From: Variovorax paradoxus | GTDB lineage: Bacteria; Pseudomonadota; Gammaproteobacteria; Burkholderiales; Burkholderiaceae_C | NCBI RefSeq assembly: GCF_018614955.1 | Contig: NZ_JAGGNV010000048.1 | Span: forward strand, 44,829 to 108,828 | Reading direction: 5' to 3' | Length of the DNA: 64,000 nt | In this document: piece after piece, positions 17,122 through 25,233 of the stretch | Numbering within the stretch: the first letter of the stretch is position 1 | Layout: the number at the start of each line of letters is the position of its first letter | Program-made: the position numbers and the translations under genes | Notes under the pieces: model-generated | The model's database searches: none | What the model was told of the DNA's origin: nothing | The model's input: only the letters and a program-made list of their open reading frames with translations

Positions 17122-17149
17122 GCCCGCAACGAAAGTTGCGGGCTTTTTT
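17122..17149 (+). terminator. Rho-independent terminator after tRNA-Arg
   Basis: A perfect 9-base-pair stem (17122-17130 and 17135-17143) with a GAAA tetraloop is followed by six T. It ends 19 bases before the greB ATG, so greB needs read-through or a promoter inside the tRNA region. Confidence 0.95.
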
Positions 17150-17167
17150 CATTTGGAGCTTTCTGCG

Positions 17168-17737
17168 ATGAGCAAGGCATTCACCAAAGAAAACGATGCA
17201 GGCGATGACGATGACGACGGTACGGCCGGCGTCGCGCCGCCGCTTCCCGCCGGGAGCAAGAACTACATCACCCCGCAGGGCTACGCGCGCCTGCGTGCCG
17301 AATTGCTCGAATTGATGGACGTCGAGCGGCCCAAGGTCGTGGAGGCCGTGCATTGGGCGGCCAAGAATGGCGATCGATCCGAGAACGGCGACTACCTTTA
17401 CGGGAAGAAGCGGCTGCGCGAGATCGACCGGCGGATCCGCTTTCTCACCAAGCGGCTCGAGGTGGCGGAGGTGACGGACCCTTCGGTCCACCATGGCCGC
17501 GACCAGATCTTCTTCGGCGCCACCGTGCGCTACGCCGACGAGACCGGTGAAGAGCGCGTCGTGACCATCATGGGCATCGACGAAGCCGAAAGCGCGCACG
17601 CGCAGGTCAGCTGGATTTCCCCCATCGCAAGAGCGCTGCTGAAGTCGCGGGAGGGAGATGTGGTCAAGCTTGCGACGCCGGGCGGCGTGCACGAGATCGA
17701 GATATTGGCGGTGAGCTATCCGCCCGCTGCGGCTTAA
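17168..17737 (+). CDS. greB: Transcription elongation factor GreB
   Basis: GreB stimulates cleavage of backtracked RNA by RNA polymerase. The 189-residue product has an unusual acidic N-terminal extension (ENDAGDDDDDGTAG) before the coiled-coil domain (ITPQGYARLRAELLELM) with the tip motif EAVHWAAKNGDRSENGDY. The C-terminal FKBP-like domain ends GGVHEIEILAVSYP. The start is the ATG at 17168 (MSKAFTKEND) behind GGAG; an in-frame TTG lies five codons upstream. It is convergent with spoT and their stop codons overlap. Confidence 0.95.
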   Translation: MSKAFTKENDAGDDDDDGTAGVAPPLPAGSKNYITPQGYARLRAELLELMDVERPKVVEAVHWAAKNGDRSENGDYLYGKKRLREIDRRIRFLTKRLEVAEVTDPSVHHGRDQIFFGATVRYADETGEERVVTIMGIDEAESAHAQVSWISPIARALLKSREGDVVKLATPGGVHEIEILAVSYPPAAA

Positions 17738-19989
17738 GGGGCTGGAACTGTCCGCGCGGCCGCGAGCACCGATGGCGTGCGCCGCGCAGCCCGCAGTACG
17801 GCTTCGAGGTGCGTGCGGTCGCGCACTGCGATCACGAAACGCAGATCGGTGGAGTCCTGCGGAGTCTCGTCGGCCATCTCCACGTGGGTGATGTCGGCTT
17901 CCGCGTCTGCCAGCGTCGCGGCGACGCGTGCCAGCACGCCCTTGTCGTTGCGCACGGTGATGACGACGCCGGTCTCGAAGGTCCGGACCGGATCGTCGGC
18001 CCATTCCACGGCGAAAAACCGCTCGCTGTCCTTGTGGCGCAAGCGTTGACCGACGCCGCACGCTTCGGTGTGCACGACCAGTCCTTCGCCATGGCCGAGG
18101 TAGCCCACGATCGGGTCGTCCGGAATGGGGCGGCAGCAGAGCGCGAAGCGCACCGAGGAGTTCTCGCTGCCGTCCAGCGTGACGGCCCCTTGCGAAACGG
18201 CTTCGTGCGCGGTGAAGCGCTCGCGGCTCAGCATCAGTGCGTCGGGCTTCTCGCCGCGTTCTGCCAGGAGCGCCATGAGCCGCTTGGCAACGATGCTGGC
18301 GATGCGCTTGCCGAGGCCGATATCGGTCAGCAATTCCGAACGCGTGCGATTGCCGGTGAATCGCAGCAGCTTCTCCCAGATCTGCTGGTGCTCCTCGTCG
18401 TCGTCCGGCAGGTTGCCGAGGCCCTCGGCACGCAACGCCTGGGCCAGGAGCTTCTCGCCCAGGCCCTCGGATTCCGCATGCGCCAGAGTCTTGAGGTAGT
18501 GGCGGATCTTGGAGCGAGCCCGCCCGGTGCGCACGAAGCCGAGCCACGCGGGGTTCGGCGTCGACACCGGCGCCGTGATCACCTCGACCACATCGCCGTT
18601 CTTGAGTTCGGTGCGCAACGGAACCTGGTCGCCGTTGATTCGCGCGGCCGAGGTGTGATCGCCGATGTTGCTGTGGATGGCATAGGCGAAGTCGACCACG
18701 GTCGCGCCGCGGGGCAGCGCCAGAATCTGGCTCTTGGGCGTGAACACGTAGACCGCATCGGGAAACAGGTCGACCTTGACGTGATCCCAGAATTCGGCGG
18801 CATCGCGCGTTTCATCCTGGATGTCGAGCAGCGACTGGAGCCATTTGGCGCCCAGCCGGTCGCTGGTCGCCGCGCTGGGCTCGGCGGCCTTGTAAAGCCA
18901 GTGGGCCGCCACGCCGGACTCGGCCACCACGTGCATGGCCTCGGTGCGCAACTGGAATTCGACGTTGACGCCGGCCGGCCCCACCAGCGTGGTGTGCAGC
19001 GATTGATAGCCGTTGAGCTTGGCGATAGCGATGTGGTCCTTGAACTTGCCGGGCAAGGGCTTGTACATCTGGTGCAGGATGCCGAGCCCGGTGTAGCAGG
19101 CGATCACCGTCGGCACGATCAGGCGAAAGCCGTAGATGTCCGTCACCTGTGCAAAGCTCAAATGCTTCTCTTCCATCTTGCGGTAGATGGAATAGAGCGT
19201 CTTCTCGCGGCCGGCCATCCGCACGCTCATGCCGGCCGCCGCAAAGGCGGTTTCGAGTTCCTGCTGCACCTTCTGAATCAGGTCGCGGCGTCGGCCGCGG
19301 GCCTTGGTGACCGCTTTCGCGAGGATCGCATAGCGCCAGGGCCGGAGATGGCGGAAAGACAGGTCCTGCAGTTCCCTGTAGGTCTGGTTGAGCCCGAGCC
19401 GATGCGCGATGGGTGCATAGATCTCGAGCGTCTCGCCCGAAATCCGGGCCCACTTCTCGCGCGGCGCGTCGTCGAGCGTGCGCATGTTGTGCGTTCGGTC
19501 CGCCAGCTTGACGAGAATGACCCGCACGTCGCGCGCCATGGCGAGCAGCATCTTGCGGAAGGACTCGGCCTGGTTCTCCTCGCGCGTGTTGAACCGAAGC
19601 TTGTCCAGCTTGGTGAGGCCGTCGACGAGCTCAGCGACCGGGGCGCCGAAGCGTTCGATCAGCTCCGACTTGGTCACGCCGCAATCCTCGATGGCATCGT
19701 GCAGCAGGGCGGCCATCAGGGCCTGCGCATCGAGCTTCCATTCGGCGCATTGCGCCGCCACCGCGATCGGATGCGTGATATAGGGTTCGCCGCTGTTGCG
19801 CAGCTGTCCCAGGTGCGCCTCATCGGCGAAGCGATAGGCGCGGCGCACCTGTTCGACGTCTTCGGCGCTCAGGTAGTCGAGCCGGTCGGTCAGCGCAGCG
19901 AAGCTGGCGGCAGCCGCGTTCAACGCCGCCGGACTCGGCCGTGGCGTGCCTCGGGGGGCATCTGACTGGGACTTGACAACCACGCTCAT
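17734..19989 (-). CDS. spoT: Bifunctional (p)ppGpp synthetase/hydrolase
   Basis: This enzyme makes and degrades the stringent-response alarmone (p)ppGpp. The 751-residue product has, in order: an HD hydrolase domain with an intact His-Asp pair (ALLHDAIEDCG, about residue 110), a synthetase domain (GREKTLYSIYRKM and DIYGFRLIVP), a TGS domain (VYVFTPKSQILALPRGAT), a helical linker and a C-terminal ACT domain (VVITVRNDKGVLARVAATL). The intact HD pair marks it as SpoT/Rel type rather than a hydrolase-dead RelA. It follows gmk and rpoZ on the same strand, the common order, although a terminator separates it from rpoZ. Confidence 0.96.
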   Translation of the reverse strand: MSVVVKSQSDAPRGTPRPSPAALNAAAASFAALTDRLDYLSAEDVEQVRRAYRFADEAHLGQLRNSGEPYITHPIAVAAQCAEWKLDAQALMAALLHDAIEDCGVTKSELIERFGAPVAELVDGLTKLDKLRFNTREENQAESFRKMLLAMARDVRVILVKLADRTHNMRTLDDAPREKWARISGETLEIYAPIAHRLGLNQTYRELQDLSFRHLRPWRYAILAKAVTKARGRRRDLIQKVQQELETAFAAAGMSVRMAGREKTLYSIYRKMEEKHLSFAQVTDIYGFRLIVPTVIACYTGLGILHQMYKPLPGKFKDHIAIAKLNGYQSLHTTLVGPAGVNVEFQLRTEAMHVVAESGVAAHWLYKAAEPSAATSDRLGAKWLQSLLDIQDETRDAAEFWDHVKVDLFPDAVYVFTPKSQILALPRGATVVDFAYAIHSNIGDHTSAARINGDQVPLRTELKNGDVVEVITAPVSTPNPAWLGFVRTGRARSKIRHYLKTLAHAESEGLGEKLLAQALRAEGLGNLPDDDEEHQQIWEKLLRFTGNRTRSELLTDIGLGKRIASIVAKRLMALLAERGEKPDALMLSRERFTAHEAVSQGAVTLDGSENSSVRFALCCRPIPDDPIVGYLGHGEGLVVHTEACGVGQRLRHKDSERFFAVEWADDPVRTFETGVVITVRNDKGVLARVAATLADAEADITHVEMADETPQDSTDLRFVIAVRDRTHLEAVLRAARRTPSVLAAARTVPAP

Positions 19990-20033
19990 GGCTTCCACTT
20001 TAGCGTGGCAGCCGATTCGACGCGTTCGGGCAT

Positions 20034-20057
20034 AAAAAAAGCACCGCAAGGCGGTGC
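20034..20057 (-). terminator. Rho-independent terminator between rpoZ and spoT
   Basis: A perfect 7-base-pair stem, GCACCGC (20041-20047) and GCGGTGC (20051-20057), with a 3-base loop is followed on the minus strand by seven T (20034-20040). It starts 25 bases after the rpoZ stop codon and should limit read-through into spoT. Confidence 0.9.
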
Positions 20058-20081
20058 TCTTTGTTGCATGCGTGCGTCAAC

Positions 20082-20285
20082 TCAACCGGGCACTTTCTTG
20101 AGCATCTCGATGCCGATCTTGCCCTCTGCGATCTCGCGCAATGCCGTGACGCCGGGCTTGTTCTTGCTCTCGATCTTCGGCGCGTGGCCCTGGCTCAGCA
20201 TGCGCGCACGGTAGGTGGCGGCCAGCACGAGTTGGAAGCGATTCGGAATGTGTTGCAGGCAGTCTTCGACGGTGATGCGGGCCAT
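20082..20285 (-). CDS. rpoZ: DNA-directed RNA polymerase omega subunit
   Basis: Omega binds the beta' subunit, assists RNA polymerase assembly and takes part in ppGpp sensing. The 67-residue product MARITVEDCLQHIPNRFQLV is typical, with the conserved N-R-F-x-L-V and ATYRARML segments. It lies 30 bases downstream of gmk on the same strand and is followed by a terminator before spoT. Confidence 0.97.
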   Translation of the reverse strand: MARITVEDCLQHIPNRFQLVLAATYRARMLSQGHAPKIESKNKPGVTALREIAEGKIGIEMLKKVPG

Positions 20286-20315
20286 GTGGTTCTTTCGACT
20301 TACAGGTGAGCGGGA

Positions 20316-20936
20316 TCAGGGAATGTTCAACGCGGCGAAAGTGTCGGCACGCGCGCGGCGCTGTGCGGAATACCGGAGCCGCTGAGCGTGGACGATCGCC
20401 TTGAGGTCAAAAAGCGCGCGCTCAAATAACTCATTGATTATAACGAAGTCGAATTCGCTGGCGCGTGCCATCTCCTCGGCGGCGTTCTGCAGCCTCAACT
20501 CGATGACCGCGGCGCTGTCCTCTCCTCGCCGTTCAAGCCGGGACCGCAGCTCCTCCCAGCTCGGCGGCAGGATGAAGATCGTCACCGCATTGGCAAAGGT
20601 CTTTCGGATCTGGAGCGCGCCCTGGAAGTCGATTTCGAGGATGACGTCCGCGCCTTGGGCGATCCGCTCCTCGATCGCCTTCTTCGAGGTGCCGTAGCGC
20701 TGGCCATGCACGTGTGCCCATTCGACAAAGGCATCGGAGGCGACCATCGCATCGAACTCCGAATGCGAGGCGAAAAAGTACTCGCGACCGTGCTTTTCCT
20801 GGCCGCGCGGGGGGCGGGTGGTGTGCGACACCGATGGCTGCACGGCGGAATCGAGCTCCATCAGGGCCTTGACCAGGCTTGATTTGCCGGCGCCGCTCGG
20901 CGCTGCGACCACGAAAATGTTGCCTGGGTAGTCCAT
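20316..20936 (-). CDS. gmk: Guanylate kinase
   Basis: Gmk converts GMP to GDP. The 206-residue product has the P-loop VAAPSGAGKSSLVKAL near the N-terminus and the GMP-binding motif SVSHTTRPPRGQE with GREYFF following. It lies 24 bases downstream of yicC on the same strand and upstream of rpoZ and spoT, linking guanine nucleotide supply to the stringent response genes. Confidence 0.97.
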   Translation of the reverse strand: MDYPGNIFVVAAPSGAGKSSLVKALMELDSAVQPSVSHTTRPPRGQEKHGREYFFASHSEFDAMVASDAFVEWAHVHGQRYGTSKKAIEERIAQGADVILEIDFQGALQIRKTFANAVTIFILPPSWEELRSRLERRGEDSAAVIELRLQNAAEEMARASEFDFVIINELFERALFDLKAIVHAQRLRYSAQRRARADTFAALNIP

Positions 20937-20960
20937 TCGCTCGTTCTCTGTCTATTCTGT

Positions 20961-21878
20961 CTATTCGATGTTCTGGACTTGCTCGCGCATCTGCTCGATC
21001 AGCACCTTCATGTCGACGCCGATGCGGGTGAGTTCGAGCGTCGCCGATTTGGAGCCCAGGGTATTGGCTTCGCGATGCAGTTCCTGGATCAGGAAATCGA
21101 GGCGCTTGCCGATCTCGCCGCCCTTCTTGATCAACCGTTCGATCTCGTCGAGGTGCGAACCGAGGCGCGTCAGTTCTTCGGCGACATCGATGCGGATTGC
21201 AAAGGCCGTGGCTTCGGTCATTGCCCGGTCCTGCGCCGCTTCCGGCGGCGTGCCGCCGGCGGCGAGGCCCATGGCCTCCTGCCAGCGCTCGAGAAAGCGG
21301 GTGCGCTGCTGCTCGACGAGTTGCGGCACCAGCGGCAGCGCCTGCTCGACCAGCTTGCGCAGCTGGGCAAGGTGATCCTGCAGCATCCGGGCAAGGCGGG
21401 CGCCTTCGCGCTCGCGCGCCGAAAGAAGGGCCTTGAGCGTCTTCTCCGCCACCTCGGTCAGCTCAGGGCCCCAGTCGCCTTTCGTCAGCGTGTCGCCTGC
21501 GGCCAGACGCAGCACGTCGGCCACGCTGAGGTCCCGGGCTCCCGGCAGCCACGACTTGATGCTGTCCTGCACGCCATTGAGCCGTTGCAGCAGCTTGGCC
21601 GAGGGCTCGCCGATGCCCGCGGTGCTGGTGCTCTCGATCGACGCGCGCAACTCGACCTTGCCGCGTTTGAGCGGTCCGGTCAGGAGTTCGCGCAAGGCCG
21701 GCTCGTGCTGGCGCAACTCTTCGGGCAATTTGAAAGTCAGGTCGAGAAAGCGGCTGTTGACCGAGCGGATCTCGACCCCGAGCCGGCCCGCGCCATGGGC
21801 CCGCGTCTCGGTGTCGGCGTGACTGCCCGAGGGGCCGGTCTGGCCGCTGGCATAGCCGGTCATGCTGTAAACTGGCAT
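20961..21878 (-). CDS. yicC: YicC-family endoribonuclease
   Basis: YicC/YloC proteins are conserved bacterial endoribonucleases. The 305-residue product begins MPVYSMTGYASG, with the diagnostic MTGY motif, contains the conserved EIRSVNSRFLDLTFKLPEE segment near residue 38, and ends with the family C-terminus (NTLGSKSATLELTRIGVDMK). The start at 21878 was chosen by family fit. It is divergent from the Ser/Thr kinase gene with about 90 bases between starts, and is followed by gmk. Confidence 0.94.
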   Translation of the reverse strand: MPVYSMTGYASGQTGPSGSHADTETRAHGAGRLGVEIRSVNSRFLDLTFKLPEELRQHEPALRELLTGPLKRGKVELRASIESTSTAGIGEPSAKLLQRLNGVQDSIKSWLPGARDLSVADVLRLAAGDTLTKGDWGPELTEVAEKTLKALLSAREREGARLARMLQDHLAQLRKLVEQALPLVPQLVEQQRTRFLERWQEAMGLAAGGTPPEAAQDRAMTEATAFAIRIDVAEELTRLGSHLDEIERLIKKGGEIGKRLDFLIQELHREANTLGSKSATLELTRIGVDMKVLIEQMREQVQNIE

Positions 21879-21969
21879 TGCGCCTCGCTGTGAATTTGTG
21901 TGTACGCACCGAGACGACGGCACGGCGTTCGCTTGCCGCACCATCGCCTTCGGGCGAAACTCCCGGATT

Positions 21970-22977
21970 ATGTCAAAGGTCAAACCTTCGCCCCTGCTGC
22001 CTGATACGGTCATCGGCGGTTATCGCGTCGTGCGTCGGCTTTCTGCCGGTGGTTTCGGCGTCGTCTACCTCTCTATCGACCAAAGCGGCCAGCAGGTGGC
22101 CATCAAGGAATACCTTCCCTCCTCGCTGGCAACCCGGGGCACAGGCGAACTGGCGCCCCAGGTGCCGCCCGAAAAGCTCTCGCTCTACCGGCTGGGGCTG
22201 AAGAGCTTTTTCGAGGAAGGGCGTTCGCTCGCGCAGATCTCGCATGCCTCGGTGGTCAGCGTGCTCAACTTCTTCCGCGAGAACGAGACCGTCTACATGG
22301 TCATGAACTACCTGGAGGGGGCCACCCTGCAGGATTTCATCGTGACTGCGCGGGACCTCAAGAAACAGAAGGTCTTTCGCGAGTCCACCATCCGCTCGCT
22401 GTTCGACGAGATCCTGCGCGGCCTGCGCATCGTGCACCAACACAAGATGCTGCACCTGGACATCAAGCCGGCCAACATCTTCGTGACGGACGACGACCGG
22501 GCGGTGATGATCGATTTCGGCGCCGCGCGCGAAGTGCTCTCCAAGGAAGGCAACTTCATCCGCCCGATGTACACGCCCGGCTTCGCGGCGCCAGAGATGT
22601 ACCGCCGCGATTCGTCGATGGGCCCCTGGACCGACATCTACGCCATCGGCGCCTGCATCTATGCCTGCATGCAGGGCTATCCCCCGAACGACGCTCCGCA
22701 GCGCATCGAGAAGGACCGGCTCGGCCTGTCGCTGTCGCGCCTGCGCGGCATCTACTCGGACAACCTGATCGAAGTGGTCGAGTGGTGCATGTCGCTCGAC
22801 CCGCTCTCGCGCCCGCAGTCGGTCTTCGCGCTGCAGAAGGAGCTGAGCCGCGAAGGCGAGCGCCGCTACACCAAGCTCACGGTGAGCGAGAAGGTCCGGC
22901 TGTCGATCGACAACATGCGGTCCTTCGAAAAGAAGGGGTTGCCGAAGGCGGCAGCGCCGACGACACGTCCGGCATGA
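21970..22977 (+). CDS. Serine/threonine protein kinase (non-RD)
   Basis: A 335-residue soluble Hanks-type kinase with no membrane segment. The Gly loop is LSAGGFGVVY (25-33), the ATP Lys is K46 in VAIKEY, and the catalytic loop is HLDIKPANI with Asp164 and Asn169. DFG is at 182-184 (MIDFGAARE). The residue before the catalytic Asp is Leu rather than Arg, so it is a non-RD kinase, which are often not switched on by activation-loop phosphorylation. Its TGA overlaps the ATG of the PP2C gene by four bases, so the two make an opposing pair. Confidence 0.93.
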   Translation: MSKVKPSPLLPDTVIGGYRVVRRLSAGGFGVVYLSIDQSGQQVAIKEYLPSSLATRGTGELAPQVPPEKLSLYRLGLKSFFEEGRSLAQISHASVVSVLNFFRENETVYMVMNYLEGATLQDFIVTARDLKKQKVFRESTIRSLFDEILRGLRIVHQHKMLHLDIKPANIFVTDDDRAVMIDFGAAREVLSKEGNFIRPMYTPGFAAPEMYRRDSSMGPWTDIYAIGACIYACMQGYPPNDAPQRIEKDRLGLSLSRLRGIYSDNLIEVVEWCMSLDPLSRPQSVFALQKELSREGERRYTKLTVSEKVRLSIDNMRSFEKKGLPKAAAPTTRPA

Positions 22978-23879
22978 AATTCTCCGTCTTCCAGGTCAGC
23001 CGCAAGGGTGGCCGTCTCAAGAACGAAGACCGCATGGGCTACTGCTACACGCGCGAATCGGGTCTCTTCGTGCTGGCGGACGGCATGGGCGGGCATCCCG
23101 AAGGCGAAGTGGCGGCCCAACTGGCGCTGCAGACCATCGCGGCGCTGTACCAGCGCGAAGCGCGGCCGATCGTCAAGGACGTCAAGGCGTTCCTGACCGC
23201 ATCGGTGATGGCCGCGCACCAGCAGATCATGCGCTACGCGGGCAACAAGGGCATGCTCGACACCCCGCGCACCACGGTGGTCGCTGCGGTTCTGCAGGGG
23301 ACCACCGCCACCTGGATCCATTGCGGTGACTCGCGGCTGTACGTGGTGCGCGACGGCGAGCTGCTGACCCGCACGCGCGACCACTCGCACGCCGAGCGGC
23401 CACGCGCCAACGCCGGCCCCGAGATCGTCAACCGGAACTTGCTGCTGACCTGCCTGGGTTCCCCGACCACGCCGCTGTTCGACGTCTCGGCGCCGCTGCA
23501 GCTCCAACGCGGCGACCGCATCATGCTGTGCTCCGACGGCCTCTGGGGCGTGCTGGACGAAGGCCTGATCGTACGCACCCTCTCGTCCGGCAAACCGGTC
23601 TCCGATGCCGCGCCCGACCTGGCCGAGATGGCGCTGCGCAACGGCGGCACCCACAGCGACAACGTGACGCTGATCGCGCTCGAGTGGGAGATGCCCGACG
23701 CGACGGGTCAGGCACGCGGCGTGTCGACCGACAGCATCAGCGACGGCGTGTTCGCCTCGACCATCCAGGCCGGCATGCCCTCCGACAGCGAACTCGACGA
23801 CCTCGACGAGGACGCAATCGAACGCTCGATCGCCGAGATCAACGAGGCGATACGACGTTCCGCTGCGCGCAAAGGCTGA
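22974..23879 (+). CDS. PP2C-family protein phosphatase
   Basis: A 301-residue metal-dependent Ser/Thr phosphatase. The metal-binding and catalytic motifs are all present: KNEDRMGY, VLADGMGGHPEGE, HCGDSRLYVV, LCSDGLWGV and HSDNVTLIALE. After the catalytic domain (to about residue 240) there is an acidic, Ser-rich tail (GMPSDSELDDLDEDAIE) that may be a docking or regulatory segment. It is coupled to the kinase by an ATGA overlap and probably reverses its phosphorylations. It is followed by rph after 26 bases. Confidence 0.94.
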   Translation: MKFSVFQVSRKGGRLKNEDRMGYCYTRESGLFVLADGMGGHPEGEVAAQLALQTIAALYQREARPIVKDVKAFLTASVMAAHQQIMRYAGNKGMLDTPRTTVVAAVLQGTTATWIHCGDSRLYVVRDGELLTRTRDHSHAERPRANAGPEIVNRNLLLTCLGSPTTPLFDVSAPLQLQRGDRIMLCSDGLWGVLDEGLIVRTLSSGKPVSDAAPDLAEMALRNGGTHSDNVTLIALEWEMPDATGQARGVSTDSISDGVFASTIQAGMPSDSELDDLDEDAIERSIAEINEAIRRSAARKG

Positions 23880-23905
23880 TTTTTCTTCCTTCTTTTTCGC
23901 TCCAC

Positions 23906-24637
23906 ATGACAGTTTTCGTACGAAGCGGCGGCCGTGCCGCCGACCAGTTGCGTCCCGTGCGCATCACGCGCGGTTTCACGATTCACGCCGAGGGCTCGGT
24001 GCTGATCGAGTTCGGCCAGACGCGCGTGCTGTGCACAGCCTCGGTCGAGGAAAAGGTGCCGCCGCACAAGCGCGGCAGCGGCGAGGGCTGGGTCACGGCC
24101 GAGTACGGCATGCTCCCGCGTGCCACTCATACTCGCAGCGATCGCGAGGCGGCGCGCGGCAAGCAGAGCGGCCGCACGCAGGAGATCCAGCGACTCATCG
24201 GCCGCTCCATGCGTGCGGTGTTCGACCTGGCCGCGCTGGGCGAGCGCACGATCCATCTCGACTGCGATGTGCTGCAGGCCGATGGCGGTACGCGCACGGC
24301 CGCCATCACCGGCGCCTTCGTGGCGGCACAGGATGCAGTCGACAAGCTGCTGGCCGTGGGCAAGATCGCGGCTTCGCCCATTCGCGGCCACGTGGCCGCG
24401 GTCTCCGTCGGCATCGTGGAGGGCACGCCCCTGCTCGATCTCGAATACATCGAGGACTCGGCTTGCGACACCGACATGAACGTCGTGATGACCGGCGCCG
24501 GCCACTTCGTGGAAGTGCAGGGCACGGCCGAAGGCGCGGCCTTCTCGCGCGAAGAGATGAATGCGCTGCTCCTGCTGGCCGAAAAGGGTATCGCCGAATT
24601 GACTGCGCTGCAGGCGCAGGCATTGTCGAACGGATGA
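23906..24637 (+). CDS. rph: Ribonuclease PH
   Basis: RNase PH trims tRNA 3' ends by phosphorolysis. The 243-residue product starts MTVFVRSGGRAADQLRPVRI and shows the family segments GSVLIEFGQTRVLCTASVE, GRSMRAVFDL and DCDVLQADGGTRTAAITGA. Length is normal and there is no frameshift, unlike E. coli K-12. It is coupled to rdgB by an ATGA overlap and belongs to the run kinase - phosphatase - rph - rdgB - hemW. Confidence 0.98.
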   Translation: MTVFVRSGGRAADQLRPVRITRGFTIHAEGSVLIEFGQTRVLCTASVEEKVPPHKRGSGEGWVTAEYGMLPRATHTRSDREAARGKQSGRTQEIQRLIGRSMRAVFDLAALGERTIHLDCDVLQADGGTRTAAITGAFVAAQDAVDKLLAVGKIAASPIRGHVAAVSVGIVEGTPLLDLEYIEDSACDTDMNVVMTGAGHFVEVQGTAEGAAFSREEMNALLLLAEKGIAELTALQAQALSNG

Positions 24638-25233
24638 AACTGGTTCTGGCTTCCAACAACGCCGGCAAGCTCGCGGAGCTGCAAGTGTTGTTCGCGCCGC
24701 TCGGCGTCGAGCTGGTGCGGCAGTCGGAACTCCAGGTCGGCGAGGCCGAGGAGCCCTTCCTCACCTTCGTCGAGAACGCGCTGGCCAAGGCGCGCCACGC
24801 CTCGGCGGCGACCGGCCTACCGGCCATCGCGGACGATGCCGGCCTTTGCGTCGAGGCGTTCGGCGGGCTGCCCGGCGTGGCCACCGCTTACTACGCCACC
24901 CAGTTCGGCTACGAGAAGGGCGACGCCAACAACGTGCGCGCGCTACTCGAGCAGATGGCCGGCGTCGACGACCGTCGCGCCGCGCTCGTCAGCACGCTGG
25001 TGGCGCTGCGCCGCGCCGACGATCCCGAGCCCTTGATCGCAGTGGGCCGCGCCGCCGGCGAGATCGCGCGCGAGCCCATCGGCGAGAACGGCTTCGGCTT
25101 CGATCCGGTCATGTGGCTGCCGCAGTTCGACAAGACCTTTGCCCAGCTGCCGACCGAAGTGAAGAACGCCAACAGCCATCGCGGCCAGGCAGCGCGGGTC
25201 ATGCTGGCCCTGATACGGGAGCGCTGGCTGTGA
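24634..25233 (+). CDS. rdgB: Inosine/xanthosine triphosphate pyrophosphatase
   Basis: RdgB hydrolyses dITP, dXTP and ITP to keep deaminated purines out of nucleic acid. The 199-residue product begins MKLVLASNNAGKLAELQVL, contains the TFVENALAKARHAS segment and DDAGLCVEAFGG catalytic region, and ends with FDPVMWLPQFDKTFAQL and SHRGQAARVML. The start ATG overlaps the rph stop and its TGA overlaps a GTG start of hemW. Confidence 0.98.
   Translation: MKLVLASNNAGKLAELQVLFAPLGVELVRQSELQVGEAEEPFLTFVENALAKARHASAATGLPAIADDAGLCVEAFGGLPGVATAYYATQFGYEKGDANNVRALLEQMAGVDDRRAALVSTLVALRRADDPEPLIAVGRAAGEIAREPIGENGFGFDPVMWLPQFDKTFAQLPTEVKNANSHRGQAARVMLALIRERWL

Noticed and set aside
24846..25229. Extension of hemW upstream of 25230
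   Set aside because: That stretch is the rdgB coding region in another frame.
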